From positions 14,488,501-14,552,500 of the forward strand of contig NC_092671.1 in the NCBI RefSeq assembly GCF_964355755.1: a stretch of 64,000 nt of DNA. The letters are read 5' to 3'. This document shows positions 42,401 to 54,253 of this stretch, piece by piece. A program made the translations under genes and the position numbers. The notes under the pieces were generated by a model, which was given only the letters and a program-made list of their open reading frames with translations, was not told where the DNA came from and did not search any database. Origin of the DNA: Antedon mediterranea (lineage: Eukaryota > Echinodermata > Crinoidea > Comatulida > Antedonidae). The first letter of the stretch is position 1. Each line of letters begins with the position of its first letter.

Positions 42401-45400
42401 AAATGTAAGTTCTAATGCAATGATATACTCAATCAGAGTCATGGTACTGCTATGTTACAGGCGCCTATCGTATTTATTTCATATCATCACATTATTTGTG
42501 GGGGAGGGGAAGTTTAATTTCCCAAACATCGCATCATTTCCCTTCGTTGTAACCTCCTTGTTGACTGACTTGTCCTCATCTTGATTCGCAGAAAATGGTT
42601 GTAGTGCTTAAACATGTATTCCTGCTTACCGTATACTTTATAAGGGGAAATGAGGCCCTTAAATAGTGATACAAAGCAGAAGCACGAATATTACAAGTAA
42701 CGATTGAATGAAACGTTAAAAAAGGATGTCACGTCTAACGGTGAAAATAAACATGCATATATTAAAAAAAACATGTTATCGTCATTTTAACAGTTAATAT
42801 CCAGGCTGTATTAAGATTCACCAAGTGTATAATTGTTGAATAGATACAAATGGATACAAATAGATACAAATAATATTCAGTGGAATGAGACTGACGCTCA
42901 TGCATCTGGAATCCTAAATAGCATTAAACAATATTGCTTTGTTTTAAAGTTAAGTCTGTATAACCCTTATTCATTACATAACTTACATAACCAAATTTAA
43001 GAAGTGGAAGGTCTAACATGAAACTCCGGCAGAAACAGGTCCATATGAAACATTATTTTATATATTGTTTAATTGCCGAATATAGGAATATTTTAATATT
43101 TAGCGGAATAGTGTCGATCTGGAATCCTACAAAGCTTTATAAAATATTGTTTTTGTTTTAAATATCAATTATGAATATTATTTGTCGATAAAATTTATAA
43201 ATCTATAATACCTATATTCAATAAATAACTCCGGATTTAAGAAGTGGAATGTCTAACATGAAACTCCTACTATATGAAACATTTATTGTACGTATAATAT
43301 ATCGATATTTGTATTTCAATCGTTCAATGCTAACATCTGCTTTCGTTTATCAATCTTTCCTGTGTTTGGTTTATTTTCATAACGACTTTTACCTTTGAAA
43401 CAACTTACATCAGATTCGTTTATATGTTACATGACATGATAATATAATATGTTATATTGTCATTTTGTATTGATTCAGCTACTAGACTCTATGATCGTTC
43501 TGTCTTAATTCAAATCAAACACCCGACACAAAACAAAATGAGTACACGAAGGAGAAAACCATAATTAGGCCAAATCAAAAAAGAAATTGTCACGTAATTT
43601 TATTTTTTCATGGAGGACATTTAGTACTATTCAGCTATTGTGATATACTAACATAAGAATGATAGTGTAAAATGACCAAGCACCACAAAACGCTCGACGA
43701 TTACGCAATACGGTAAATTGAATTATTTATTATCTTTCAATTTTTAATGAATACGACAATTTTAGATAAAATATAAAAAAAAAATTAATGCGGTTCCAAC
43801 AAATGGAAATTTTAGCCTTAAAAAATAAAATAATATTTACTTACTATTTTTCAACAAATTTTTCTTATAGGATGAGTTACTAAGATCACAATTCCATCGT
43901 TCATTATGGAACTCATATAAGCAAGATCTATTGCTAATATCGATAGCCTCCTTTAAGACGTCGATCATACCTTCGTCTCGCCGACACATACTTCGTTGTT
44001 TGCCGTTAAGTCCAAGGAATTTACAATTGTTTTTGTCCAAACTTATTCGTCTGTTCGATAAAATCCTAGAATAAAGAAAGGATTTTAAGAAATAGAAATC
44101 TGGGATTGCATTATTTCCTAGCATTAAAAACATTAATATTAGTAATTAGCGATTGGTCTGTTTAACAGCAGAGCCAAATGTAACATTGCTTAATATGCAA
44201 TCGTATACGTAAACGGATCAACCCACCCGCCTCCTAAATTCAAGAATCACAATTCCATGCATGGTACTTACAGACTCTATATTCAGAAATTGTATATTGT
44301 ACTAAAGTGTACTGTCTACATGACAATAGTATGAGAGATTAATAGTAAAAAAATAAATATTTTGGCACACATGGCGTTTCGTACTGTATGTATAATAATA
44401 CTTATAAAATACTAATAAAAGCTCGAAATTTATTTCCAGACACAAATCGCAACGTTGACTGGTGGACTAACAAAAAGGACAATCAATGCAGACTCGGGGC
44501 AAGAGTTTAGTGTACAGTATTAGCCATGGGTATCTTGTAGAAACCGTGACAGAATAGGCTAGGCCTATTACGTTATTTAAAAAAACGTGCGCATAAACCA
44601 CAAAGCACAATCTGTGTGATCTGTAGGCCTATATTGCACTTACTAAAAACCAAATATAAAAGCTTACGTATACACATAAAATAAATCACTATAATAACAA
44701 TATCAGATTGTATAACTTGTTTATCGAATTATGTCGGCAACACTTAGATGTTTAGTAATGTTTTCATAACAGACAGAGAAGTTGACCTAGCAATATGATC
44801 GTATCGCTAATGTTATGACTATAAAACGCAACAAGTTTTCGTAAACAATGAAATGGGAAAGACATTTTGATGTAAATTGGTCGAAAATAAGTGAGTTGAA
44901 AGTGATGGCGTAATCTTCCTGACAAATAAGAAAGACTATACAGAACACAATAAGGACTAGTTCACACCAAATAACGTTTGCGTCAATGGTTGCTATTTAT
45001 AAATGCGTGGACACTCATTTCGTGTCTGAACTATCCCGTTAACTTGTATTGAGCTGATACTTAATGTAGGCCAGCGAACCACATTGGTTTCTTTTATACT
45101 CAGTCCTGATTCGGATATCTTCAGACGTATCACGTCCTTCCAGACAGCACAGAAATAACGTGTGCACAGCCATACAATTCTCTCATGTACGATAATCAGT
45201 TCACCTTAATTTTTATATGTGTTGAAATAAGAACAATCCTTATTCTTAATTATACAGTTTCCTTTGAGATATTATACCATAATTAGTTGAGACCTGGGAG
45301 AAAAGTGTTATTTAATGGATGACTTGGTAAAGAAAAACAATCAATTACTAAGTATAATGGACAATGACAATGTTTGGATAGTGTTAAATCTTGTATCATA

Positions 45401-48400
45401 TCGTACTTAAATGTCAGCATGCTTCTAAAACAAAAACGTCGAAAAAACATATATGAGGGAAACACGTCTTACAAGGCTATGATTTAAACCACATATCAAT
45501 TAAGCATGATATTATACCAAGCTAATAGTGTCAATATTTCGGTAATATAGTGTATTAAACACAGTCAATCATGAATATCCTTTTTGGTCATAATATACGT
45601 TTTTTAGTTCCATTATATCTGTAATAGTTTGTTCAAGACAGGACGCTATTAAGATTGATACAATCTAGATTAGCCCAAATACACATCTCGTCAACACGAA
45701 CTGGAGCTGCACACCCGTTAGATTCAGAAAACTTTATTACATTTTGACGTGAACAAAATTACAATTTAATAAGTACAGTGTTCCATATTCTGAAGTCTAC
45801 CTGATGGATACACAATACACTTTTCAAGATAACATGCATCTCGACACTCGTAAAGGGTGAATAGCCTACATTTTATAAATAATGTACTGCGCGATTCCTT
45901 TGAAGTTTGAAGATGATTTTGGATAGGCATAATCTAGGCCACAAAGTTGACAAAAAGTAGGCCTCAGCATTGAATTTGTTCTTGGTGGGGTGGAACCATA
46001 AACGCGATATATAGGCTACAAGACAAATGTGCAGTAGTCAGATAATACAATGTACTGTACTATATGCGAAACTTGCCATATTTAATAATAAAAATTAAAA
46101 CAACTGATGAGAGTAATCTAACAGCTCTCAATAGGAGGTGGTCACCTCAAGTTTATACACAAAGCGTCAAAAATAAAAATGGACTGGAATTGCTGTGAAA
46201 ACTACTTCAGACGAAAAGGAGTTAAAAACTAACCAGTTAAGTGTTCTTTTAAGTTTGGTTTCCACTAGCGACGCAACGCAAGGACGTAACGCAACGCAAG
46301 TGAATTGACCAATCACAAGCGATGGCTTATTCGCTTGTGATTGCTAACTGTCTATAACTTCGCTTGTCATTGGTTAAAACGCTTGCGTTGCGTTTACGTC
46401 CTTGCGTTACGTTCTAGTGGGAACCAAGCTTCAATGAGTATCTACCGTTGTTTTCCATATTTATGTACCTTGTTATAGAAAGGGAATCCCCTCAAAAATA
46501 AGTTTAGTAAAGATCAAGTCAGATGTGGTTCATAATATGAGATAAAACAGAGGTATTTGACAGATACAAGTCAACTGAAACCAAACCATTCATCAATCAA
46601 AAAAAGCCACCGACAAATCATCTGTCAGTCAGGTTATCAGTAAACCAATCATTGAATCAATCAACCAACGAATCAAATCTACCGATCGACGATTCTCCTA
46701 ATTATTCCACGGAGGGACCGATAAAATATAGACCTACTAAACAATCGATTAATTTATTCAAAATTCTTAGAAATTATTAATTCTATAACCAAACTTAAAT
46801 ATAGGTATGACTTTTCAGCTTCCTGATAATGTCAGCAATTCAAATACACTGATGGACACGTAGTCAACAGGTAGAATCAAATGCTTGTTATAAACATACG
46901 GCATTTATATCCTTTCAAAAATAGGGTAAAAATACAATGCTACTGGTTTATAAGACGTGTATTTTGTCTTTCTCTCTTTCTTTGTTATTTGCCGCACATT
47001 ACACGGAGGAGAACTTAAGAATAACAGGTATATGCTCAAGAGGCCTAATTTGAAACACAACCGTTGATAGTCGTATATACCGTCATTGTTATTAAAAATA
47101 ATCTACATTTCATAATGTCCATGGCCCTTTAACATGGTATTCAAATGTATCATTTCAGAAAAATTAGATAAATAAACATTGACAGTTTGTAAAACTAATT
47201 TCCGGTTTCTTTTCCAACTACCTAACAAAGTTATAAAAATTATTCATAGCCACTGTAGCATCGTTTATGAATTCAAGGATAAAACATAGAACTATGATTT
47301 CTAAAATAAATGATCAATTATACTAGAATATCAAATTCGTCTGTCCATCTGTAACACGTTATATATTATCAGTATTTAGCGAGTTGGAAAAAGGGGGATT
47401 GGTACTGGGGTTACGGGACAGGAATGATTGAACTTTTGATTGGATTAATTTGTTCCATTGAGTACTATTACTAATAATTTCTTTAACAGTGAGAAATATT
47501 TCACAATACTACTAGTGTTTAAATAAATTTTCTATCGACACAATTCTAATATAACTACTGTAATATAAAACTTGATACACAGAAAAAAAGAAACGCAAAA
47601 AAGTTACTAAAATATTTGTAGCCGTTAATCATGAAAATTCTCTCTGTCACAAAATTTCTAAACCTAAACTGGCCTATTTAAAATACCTTCTAACCACTTA
47701 AATTGTTGACGTTGATACGTTGCAGGGTGGCTTCTGATGATACTATCACAAGACAATATAGTGTCGGCATTCGTTCGTTCAAAAGGCACCCAACCGACAC
47801 TTATTATCACCACAAAAATAACATCGTTTGAAATTAATTTAACTTGAATTATTTTGACAACTAATGCTAAATATGCTGCTGTTTTAGCTGAATTATCTTT
47901 TAAAGACTTGCCTAAAGTTCATTCTACATAGTTTGGAGTCTGTATCAATCCGTAAATATTGGCATTTAAATATAAACATCTTGTAGTTCAGTGTCCTATT
48001 ATATTAATATGATAATTCATATGTCAAGCTGTCCTAGTATTCACAATTCAACATTTAGGTTGTATTTACGAATGTTTTAAGCACGTGGAACATGTAACAC
48101 ACACTTTATTATATAGGCTAAGGGAAACACCCGTATAATTCTACAATTCTCCCAGCTAAATGAATATCAATACTTATATTTATTGACTTAGGCCTAAGTA
48201 AAACATATAGCCTTATACTTTTAGGGAAATCTGTGATATTATGTAATTGGAAGACGTATACATTATGTTTACATATCGTATTTTATATAATTATGTCTAC
48301 AACATAATACAAGTACATTTATATCGAAAGAGTGCTCATTTACACACGATATAATATGTTTGTATTTCCTAACATAACATTTTCAGCTGAATGTTTATGT

Positions 48401-48540
48401 ATACCTATACTTTTCTCACTCGTACTAAAAATACACCTATTAAAAGTCGACAAAATTACTACATACCCAAAGTAGGTTGAGCAGCTGGGCAGTAAACTAA
48501 GGCCAAAAAGAAGCACCATGAATAGGTACCCAAACTTCAT
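33020..48540 (-). CDS. WNT9: Wnt ligand of the WNT9 subfamily
   Basis: Secreted Wnt glycoprotein acting through Frizzled/LRP receptors. Exons on the - strand: 48467-48540, 43845-44065, 35227-35492 and 33020-33484; phases 2, 1 and 0 agree and give 341 residues (human WNT9A has 365). The N-terminus MKFGYLFMVLLFGLSLLPSC is a signal peptide, followed by STYFG, as in vertebrate WNT9. Exon 2 has CRRDEG and ERWNC. Exon 3 has FKEGSFLYAVSSAG and WRWGGCGDN. Exon 4 has TCKCHG and the WNT9-diagnostic KTCWKQLAPF, HSPGTGGRRC, CCGRGYDT and EVYTCK. I count 24 cysteines outside the signal peptide, a full set. The position that is Ser in SGSC of other Wnts, the Porcupine-acylated residue, is Thr205 here (SATC). 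WNT9 is convergent with USP47 and in tandem with GOSR2. The subfamily call rests on the C-terminal signature and is firm. Confidence 0.94.
35227..35492 (-). CDS. WNT9: WNT9 exon 3
   Basis: 266 nt from a TTTACAG acceptor to a GTAAGT donor. It encodes FKEGSFLYAVSSAGLSHAI, then CSCDE and WGGCGDN with four conserved cysteines. A 70-bp tandem array begins about 60 bp upstream of its acceptor. Confidence 0.93.
35551..35898 (-). repeat. 70-bp tandem array beside WNT9 exon 3
   Basis: Five copies at an exact 70-bp spacing, with AGACATACAACAATC starting at 35551, 35621, 35691, 35761 and 35831. Copies are almost identical, differing mainly by a C/T in GTACTCAAG versus GTACTTAAG, which indicates recent expansion. 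Confidence 0.95.
38080..38345. repeat. Diverged CT-rich repeats in WNT9 intron 2
   Basis: The word CGCCTACT recurs at 38087, 38191 and 38304, within units that also share CTCATTCGTA and TTTGCAAC. The spacing is about 104-113 bp. The copies are strongly diverged, so this is an old minisatellite. Confidence 0.55.
42900..43300. repeat. Degenerate direct duplication in WNT9 intron 2
   Basis: TCTGGAATCCTA and, further on, ATTTAAGAAGTGGAAGGTC with ACATGAAACTCC occur near 42905-43025 and again near 43118-43265, about 215-235 bp apart. The intervening sequence is alignable but diverged. Confidence 0.55.
43845..44065 (-). CDS. WNT9: WNT9 exon 2
   Basis: 221 nt between a TTCTAG acceptor and a GTAAGT donor. 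It encodes the first four conserved cysteines, including CRRDEG and NERWNC, and ends at LLKN. Confidence 0.92.
44066..48466 (-). other. WNT9 intron 1
   Basis: A 4.4-kb AT-rich intron. Apart from the foldback MITE at 46252-46431, no structured element or extra exon is seen. Confidence 0.65.
46252..46431. mobile_element. Foldback MITE in WNT9 intron 1
   Basis: About 180 bp with long arms: AGTTTGGTTTCCACTAGCGA then CGCAACGCAAGGACGTAACG on the left, and the reverse complement of a closely related arm on the right ending AGTGGGAACCAAGCT. The centre repeats TCGCTTGTGATTG-type words in both orientations. GC-richer than its surroundings; no coding capacity. Confidence 0.8.
48467..48540 (-). CDS. WNT9: WNT9 exon 1, signal peptide
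   Basis: 24 codons plus two bases encode a hydrophobic signal peptide ending SCSTYF(G). A GTATGT donor follows. The phase-2 exit fits exactly the one-base entry of exon 2 and recreates the YFG of vertebrate WNT9. The reading frame stays open into the intron to 48340, but that extension is not Wnt-like. Confidence 0.85.
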
Positions 48541-51500
48541 GTTGACGTATTAAACACTTTATGAGAAACATCCTACTTGCAGACCAATAATAGATCCAGG
48601 GCGAACCTTTAGAAACTGACGCCCGCACTAAACTGAGCACTTATTCTACTGTTTCCTGACTAAGGCAAAAAGTCGCTTAAGTTCAGAAAGAATCAATCAT
48701 TCATTTCAGGCGCGTTTGTGCTTTGGGTTGCAAAGTCATGATTGGTTGGTTCTTGTCGAAGGCGGGCAGTAGAGACTGCAGACGATTATAATCGGTTTAC
48801 GTAATAATGCATGAATAGGAAAAGTTACAGCATATTATTGGATTTGTAAGACAAAATTCCAATATTGACATTATATCGCACCTTTGGCCTGATAGGTGTA
48901 TGGAGTTTATTCTAGTTGTCGGAACTACGTACTTAATGAAAGACTAAATGACTGGAGGCATAGAAGAATAAGACATTGTGTGTTTAATGTTATCAATACG
49001 CCATAATTGGGTATCATAAAGTATATAGACTATTTGACTATATCCATATAATTTGACGTGTGACAACAATCAACTGGGTGATTTATTGTCAAATAGAATT
49101 GTCTTCTTTGATCTCCCGCTTGTAAACAAATATGATACTTTATTCTTGGTTGTTTATGTAAATTGTAAGAACTAATATTATCATTGAAAATATTTATTCA
49201 GTGCCGTAGTTTTTATTTAATTTGAGAAAATTTAGCGCAGTGATAAATTGAGAACGATAATGATGACTGCTAATTTACAATATAGTTTTCATTATCGCCA
49301 AATGAATTCATGATTTTGGTGTGTAAAATCTTTAGGATGTATCATGATTTTTTAGAGCCGTTTTGTAGGCCTACATGGACAGTATCCAAAAGAAATTCGA
49401 ATAATTGTTGTAGGCCTAAATACCATTCTAACATTGGTAGGCCTATACTATTAATAATATAATTACTCTATTGTTTGTCTTTTTATTATTGTTACTTATT
49501 ATCATTTATATATCGATGTTATTCTCAAACATACAATTTGTCGAGTTCATATAAAATACCCTATTTACCTTTAAAACTGATTTATTCGAGCACGCCACCT
49601 ATACAGCAGGAATATTTCAATCACAATATCGTACGACATTTTTTGGGGGTCAATAAATGACATTAATCAATATTTTATAGGCCTACTGATTTCTGTTACC
49701 AATAGTAATTATCTTATCTACATAACTGTAGGCCTATATTCGTTTGTACAATACAATAATAGTACAATGGCTATGACACCCATTGCCAAGAGAAACCAAC
49801 TCTTTGATTTTGATAGAAGCCCACGAAGACCAGTAGTCTCCACGTATAAAATCACACGTATTTGGTATACTATTCAACTCTTTCCGAAACCACTTCCATA
49901 CTCATTTACAACATGGCCACCCTCCACAAGCTAAAAACCGAAAAAAACGACCGTTCGAAGTGTGAGCAAATAACAATTAATTATGGAAAAATGTGATTTC
50001 AACACATTTGTCAACAGATTAATTCATAACCACTTGGCCTAAAGACTTATCCTTTAAGGGTAAAGACAGGCAGACGTCATACATTCCATAGAATTTAAGA
50101 ACAATACTTTGCTAAGAAAGACATACGGAAATATAAAAATGAGATTATAGGAGCCTAAATGAATTAATTAATCTGCTGTCATACGGTATCCACTTCTAAA
50201 CATGTATATAACTTTCCTAATGCTCGGTTCTCGAAACTCGTGTGCCCTAAACTCAAATCGGAAGACTTCGCAAACTCGTATGCCCTTATAAACTCAAATG
50301 GGAAGACTTCGCATAGTTTTTTCATTCATTTATTCAATGTTTTTATTTCGGAATCTCTGGTCCATAGAAAGTAAAATTACATATACATTTGTTAGTGCAT
50401 TATACACTATGGGGTGCGATCGCCGTCATGCACTTAGGATAGGCCTCCTACATTCCCTCTAGACATTGTAACCCGTCGCCGGGTATATAGAGGTATACTA
50501 TACTAGATGATTAAATATTTCAGATGCTTATTTCATTAACGATGCAGTGAAAGTGAAAACATTTGACTATAAGGGCCATGTTTAAATACATCGTGGCCAA
50601 TAACCTTTGGCATAATGAATCAGCTCTATTAAATTAGTAAGCCTCCCATACAAATACTCTTGCACTTTTAGCCGTTTTGCTTTTCTTTAGACTTATTAAA
50701 TGCCTTTTTAGCCCAAGCAAAATGTACGGAAAGTCACATTAATGTATATTATTAGGCCTAAAACTCCAAAACTAGAAGAACTCAGAAAGAAAGAAAGAAA
50801 TTTGGCGGTGGTCATAGTGTATTCCTTTTAACGCTTACGGAGAACGAAGTTAGAAGCCACACAATAGGCCTATGTCCTCTGGTGGGTCTATACATTTATA
50901 ATTTGACATATCATGCCCCGAGCAAAGTTTGTGGTTGAAAATAAAGTTGTTATTGTTTCTACATATGACTTACTTTAAAGTCTTGGAATACGTTAACATT
51001 TTCAAATAGGCTGTAAAATTATTACATTTTCCTATACACATAGGGACAATTAGATATATGAATACGACATTATATTAAAAGACCACACATTAAGATAACA
51101 TCCGTTTCAAATACACCGTTACAAATCATTAATATGATTTAAGGACTTGTTGATTTTTGTGGTCAAGTAATCTCTCAAGACAAACTATACTAAAATTGTT
51201 AGAAACGCATAGTGTCTGAATCGTTTTTATAAATCACTTCACTCAAAATACCCGGAAGTATTCGAAATAGGCCTACAATAGCATTTGTTTTATAATCAAT
51301 TGCTGTAATTTTACACAATAAAGTGTATTTATTATTCATTCTGTATCAATATAGGTATATGCACAATCACTTTTGGTGTACTAAAAGGCATTGATTTTAT
51401 TTGTGATGGTTGGCGATTGGTGGTAAAATTGCGTAGGCCCTATAACATCTGCGTTCAAAACATGAAACAAGAGACTATCGCACATTACCTAATTAAGTCG

Positions 51501-54091
51501 TCTTTTTGACGTTTGCCATTATATTTGGGTCTAGGCCTACAGTACAGTATTAATTTGATTTTAAAATGTTTGTCTCGCGGACGGTCGGTTAGTGACATTT
51601 AACTATTAGCAGTTAATTCTTGGCCATGTACCAATATGGAAATAATAAACTTTTACTTGTAAATGAGAAACGTGGAAATATTTAATTGTGCACAACAATT
51701 GTTATACTCTGTCGTGGGTGGGGGGCGGGGGGCACTCTCATATTCAGTTCAATATCATTGTCGTATTTTTAAAATTAATAATGTACAATCTTCGATGGTT
51801 ATAAAAATGTATATACCATCTACAAATTCGTAAATGTTTGCGTATTTTGAAAAAAAAAAGGGTTGTGTGATGTATCAACATTGACTTTAAAAGTATAGGC
51901 CTATGAAACAATACGCAAGTATGTAATGTTATTTTAGAATCAATTACAATATTAATCATGGCGAACGATAACAGACTTTATCGACATTTTTATCGCGGTA
52001 GATAAACGTATGTTTAAACATGTCATTTAATAATTAACAGACGAATGACGAAAAGAAAGTTGTATAGTGACGTTAAATGTGTGATTAGCGTTTTATATAG
52101 TTACATGATTTCGAACGATGTCAAACATGTTAATATTTTCCCGTTTCAATCTCCGTTCTTTCACATTCGATTAAGGTCTACATTTTCGAAACAATGTCTG
52201 TTTGGCGATTTAGCCTGTTTAAGTCGTTGAATAAGCGATGAGAGATGGTCCTCTAGCTGAAAGTGGTTTGGCATCGAACTTTTTACGTATGCGTAATTGT
52301 TATTTCCGTATGGCCTTGGTTCGTATTGCATATTAGTAATAGACCTGGGAAATTACATTTTCATACACGGTATAAAGAATACCTATGCTTGACGGGAGGA
52401 CCAAAATTACATCTGGCATATGGCACTTATAGTAATAGGTTAAGGGCGTAAAATCATGATACATATTTTACAAGGTTTTTCTTATTAATAACATATTTTG
52501 GCAAAATTACAATTTGTTATCTATTAAGCGCATCGCGGATATTGTACAGAATTATTATTTATATAATAAAAATAGCAATTTAAAACCCTGTGCTGCTCTT
52601 CAAATAAGCATTTCCGAATATTATTTGTTTCAATATACAGTAATCGTAATATATATATTTATCTGATGGGTATCGTACAATGAATTAGCTTTAGTTGTAT
52701 AATAGTACTAGTGCATGTTTCATTTGCTATGCCATTTAATACTTCAAACAGCAGACTAATTTCAATTCATCTTTAAAAGATACAGAATAGTATAGTTTTA
52801 TCCACGGGTTAGATTCCTGGCACGAAAAGCAATTTGTTTATATCATTGTTTTCGTTATTTTCTTATAGTTATTTTAAAATGAACCTACTGGGGGAAACAT
52901 CACCATTGTTTACTTCAAATAATTGTATAATACATTATACTGCGATTTTAAAGGGGACATTATATGTTTGGAAGTGTAAACTTATTACGTGGGGTTGCCT
53001 ACAATGGCACCTTTAAAAAAATAGTTTTAAAAGTGTAAACGTCTGACAGTTTTTAAAAATGTTACACAAAATTGGAGTTATCACATTTACGCATGCATCG
53101 TCATGTTTCCTTTCATTTAAAATATGCCAATTTTATCCACTTTTATTTTAGTTCTGATGTTTTTTTTTATTTTTTAAATATCAATTCAAGGCAATTGCGT
53201 TGATTCATCCTTTGAACAGAAAAGTACATTTTAATAAGATATTAATGAAGCCTAACGTTCTTAACGAACAGAAAAATATATTTAAGCAAAGCATGCAAAA
53301 ATAAACAGCTATGGTAATAAGTTTAACATTAAGTTAGAAGCTATAAGATGACATAAATCTGATGTGTAACTACAATAAATTGACTGTTAATTTACATTAA
53401 TCTTTTATATATTGTGTAATAATAAAAATATATGGAATGATTTAAAAAGTATACAATCAGTTAAGATACCATAGACCATAAAATGGCCCAACGTTCAAAT
53501 TCAATCTTGTTACCAGAATGTGATGTGTCGATAAGAATCATATATATATATATATAATTTACATATATATATACTTATATTTATTTATGTTGTTTAAAAC
53601 AGACAAGATACGCACATATTTATCTTTTTACTACCAATCCCAAGACAAAATTACAACCAATCAAGCAGGCCAAAATTTCCCAGGCAGAAATTAAATAAAA
53701 GGCCATAAATTATAAGATACCTTCATTGACAATAAACAAATTATGTTGGCAACCTCAACTAGTGTCTTGAAGCATCCAATCATAAATAAAAATTGGCCAC
53801 GAAACTCCAGAAAGCCCAACTATAGCTGATGACCTACTTCATCCTTGTTTAAAGCAAATACACATGCAAGGGCGTTCACATTTAAATACGGAATAGGGGA
53901 AGGATAGAGGAACAACATTGCAATAATGAAAAAAACACATTCCCATAAAAATAAGTCAAACTTTTAAGGAGTAATCAAAATATTACAGCACCATCCTTCA
54001 TCCATTTAAACTTTCTTCCTTCTCATTGTTTCCCACCCACCGGTGCATTATACCATTCCCTTCGTAAACCTCTGCTGACTGGCTTACCACG
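48541..54091. other. WNT9 upstream region and GOSR2 3' flank
   Basis: 5.5 kb without a recognised gene. The part next to 48540 must contain the WNT9 promoter, but I see no clear TATA box. The part next to 54091 is the GOSR2 3' UTR; a possible AATAAA on the - strand lies at 53580-53585. A 55-codon + strand frame at 49767-49934 is not supported by any similarity. Confidence 0.5.
53538..53583. repeat. AT microsatellite near the GOSR2 3' end
   Basis: Runs of (AT)n around 53541-53575, probably in or just past the GOSR2 3' UTR. Confidence 0.7.
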
Positions 54092-54253
54092 CTACGCATA
54101 GTACCTATATATTAATACCATTATGATACAAGTTACTATCATGCCACCAAATAAGATAAATTTGTCTTGAACAGAACGCTTTTCTATCAGTCTCATTACA
54201 GTGTTGCTTAGCCCTAATGTGTTTGCAAGGTCCAACATTTTCTTCTTTGTACC
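54092..54253 (-). CDS. GOSR2: GOSR2 last exon, end of SNARE and TM anchor
   Basis: 54 codons including TAG. It encodes [24 protein letters not shown] and the hydrophobic anchor [18 protein letters not shown], followed by a very short lumenal tail. The intron before it is about 3.5 kb. Confidence 0.93.
   Translation of the reverse strand, partial: GTKKKMLDLANTLGLSNTVMRLIEKRSVQDKFILFGGMIVTCIIMVLIYRYYA

Larger units (their letters stand above)
35493..43844 (-). other. WNT9 intron 2
   Basis: An 8.35-kb intron. It holds the 70-bp array (35551-35898), a CT-rich diverged repeat (38080-38345) and a degenerate duplication (42900-43300). Open frames such as 36545-36844 and 36903-37232 show no protein similarity I recognise. 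Long Wnt introns often host enhancers, but nothing here proves one. Confidence 0.7.

Noticed and set aside
49767-49934. 55-codon + strand frame starting MAMTPIAKRNQLF
   Set aside because: It looks faintly protein-like but has no known motif and no neighbouring exons; not enough to call a gene.
52790-52825. tRNA-like B box (GGTTAGATTCC)
   Set aside because: No matching A box or cloverleaf could be built upstream.
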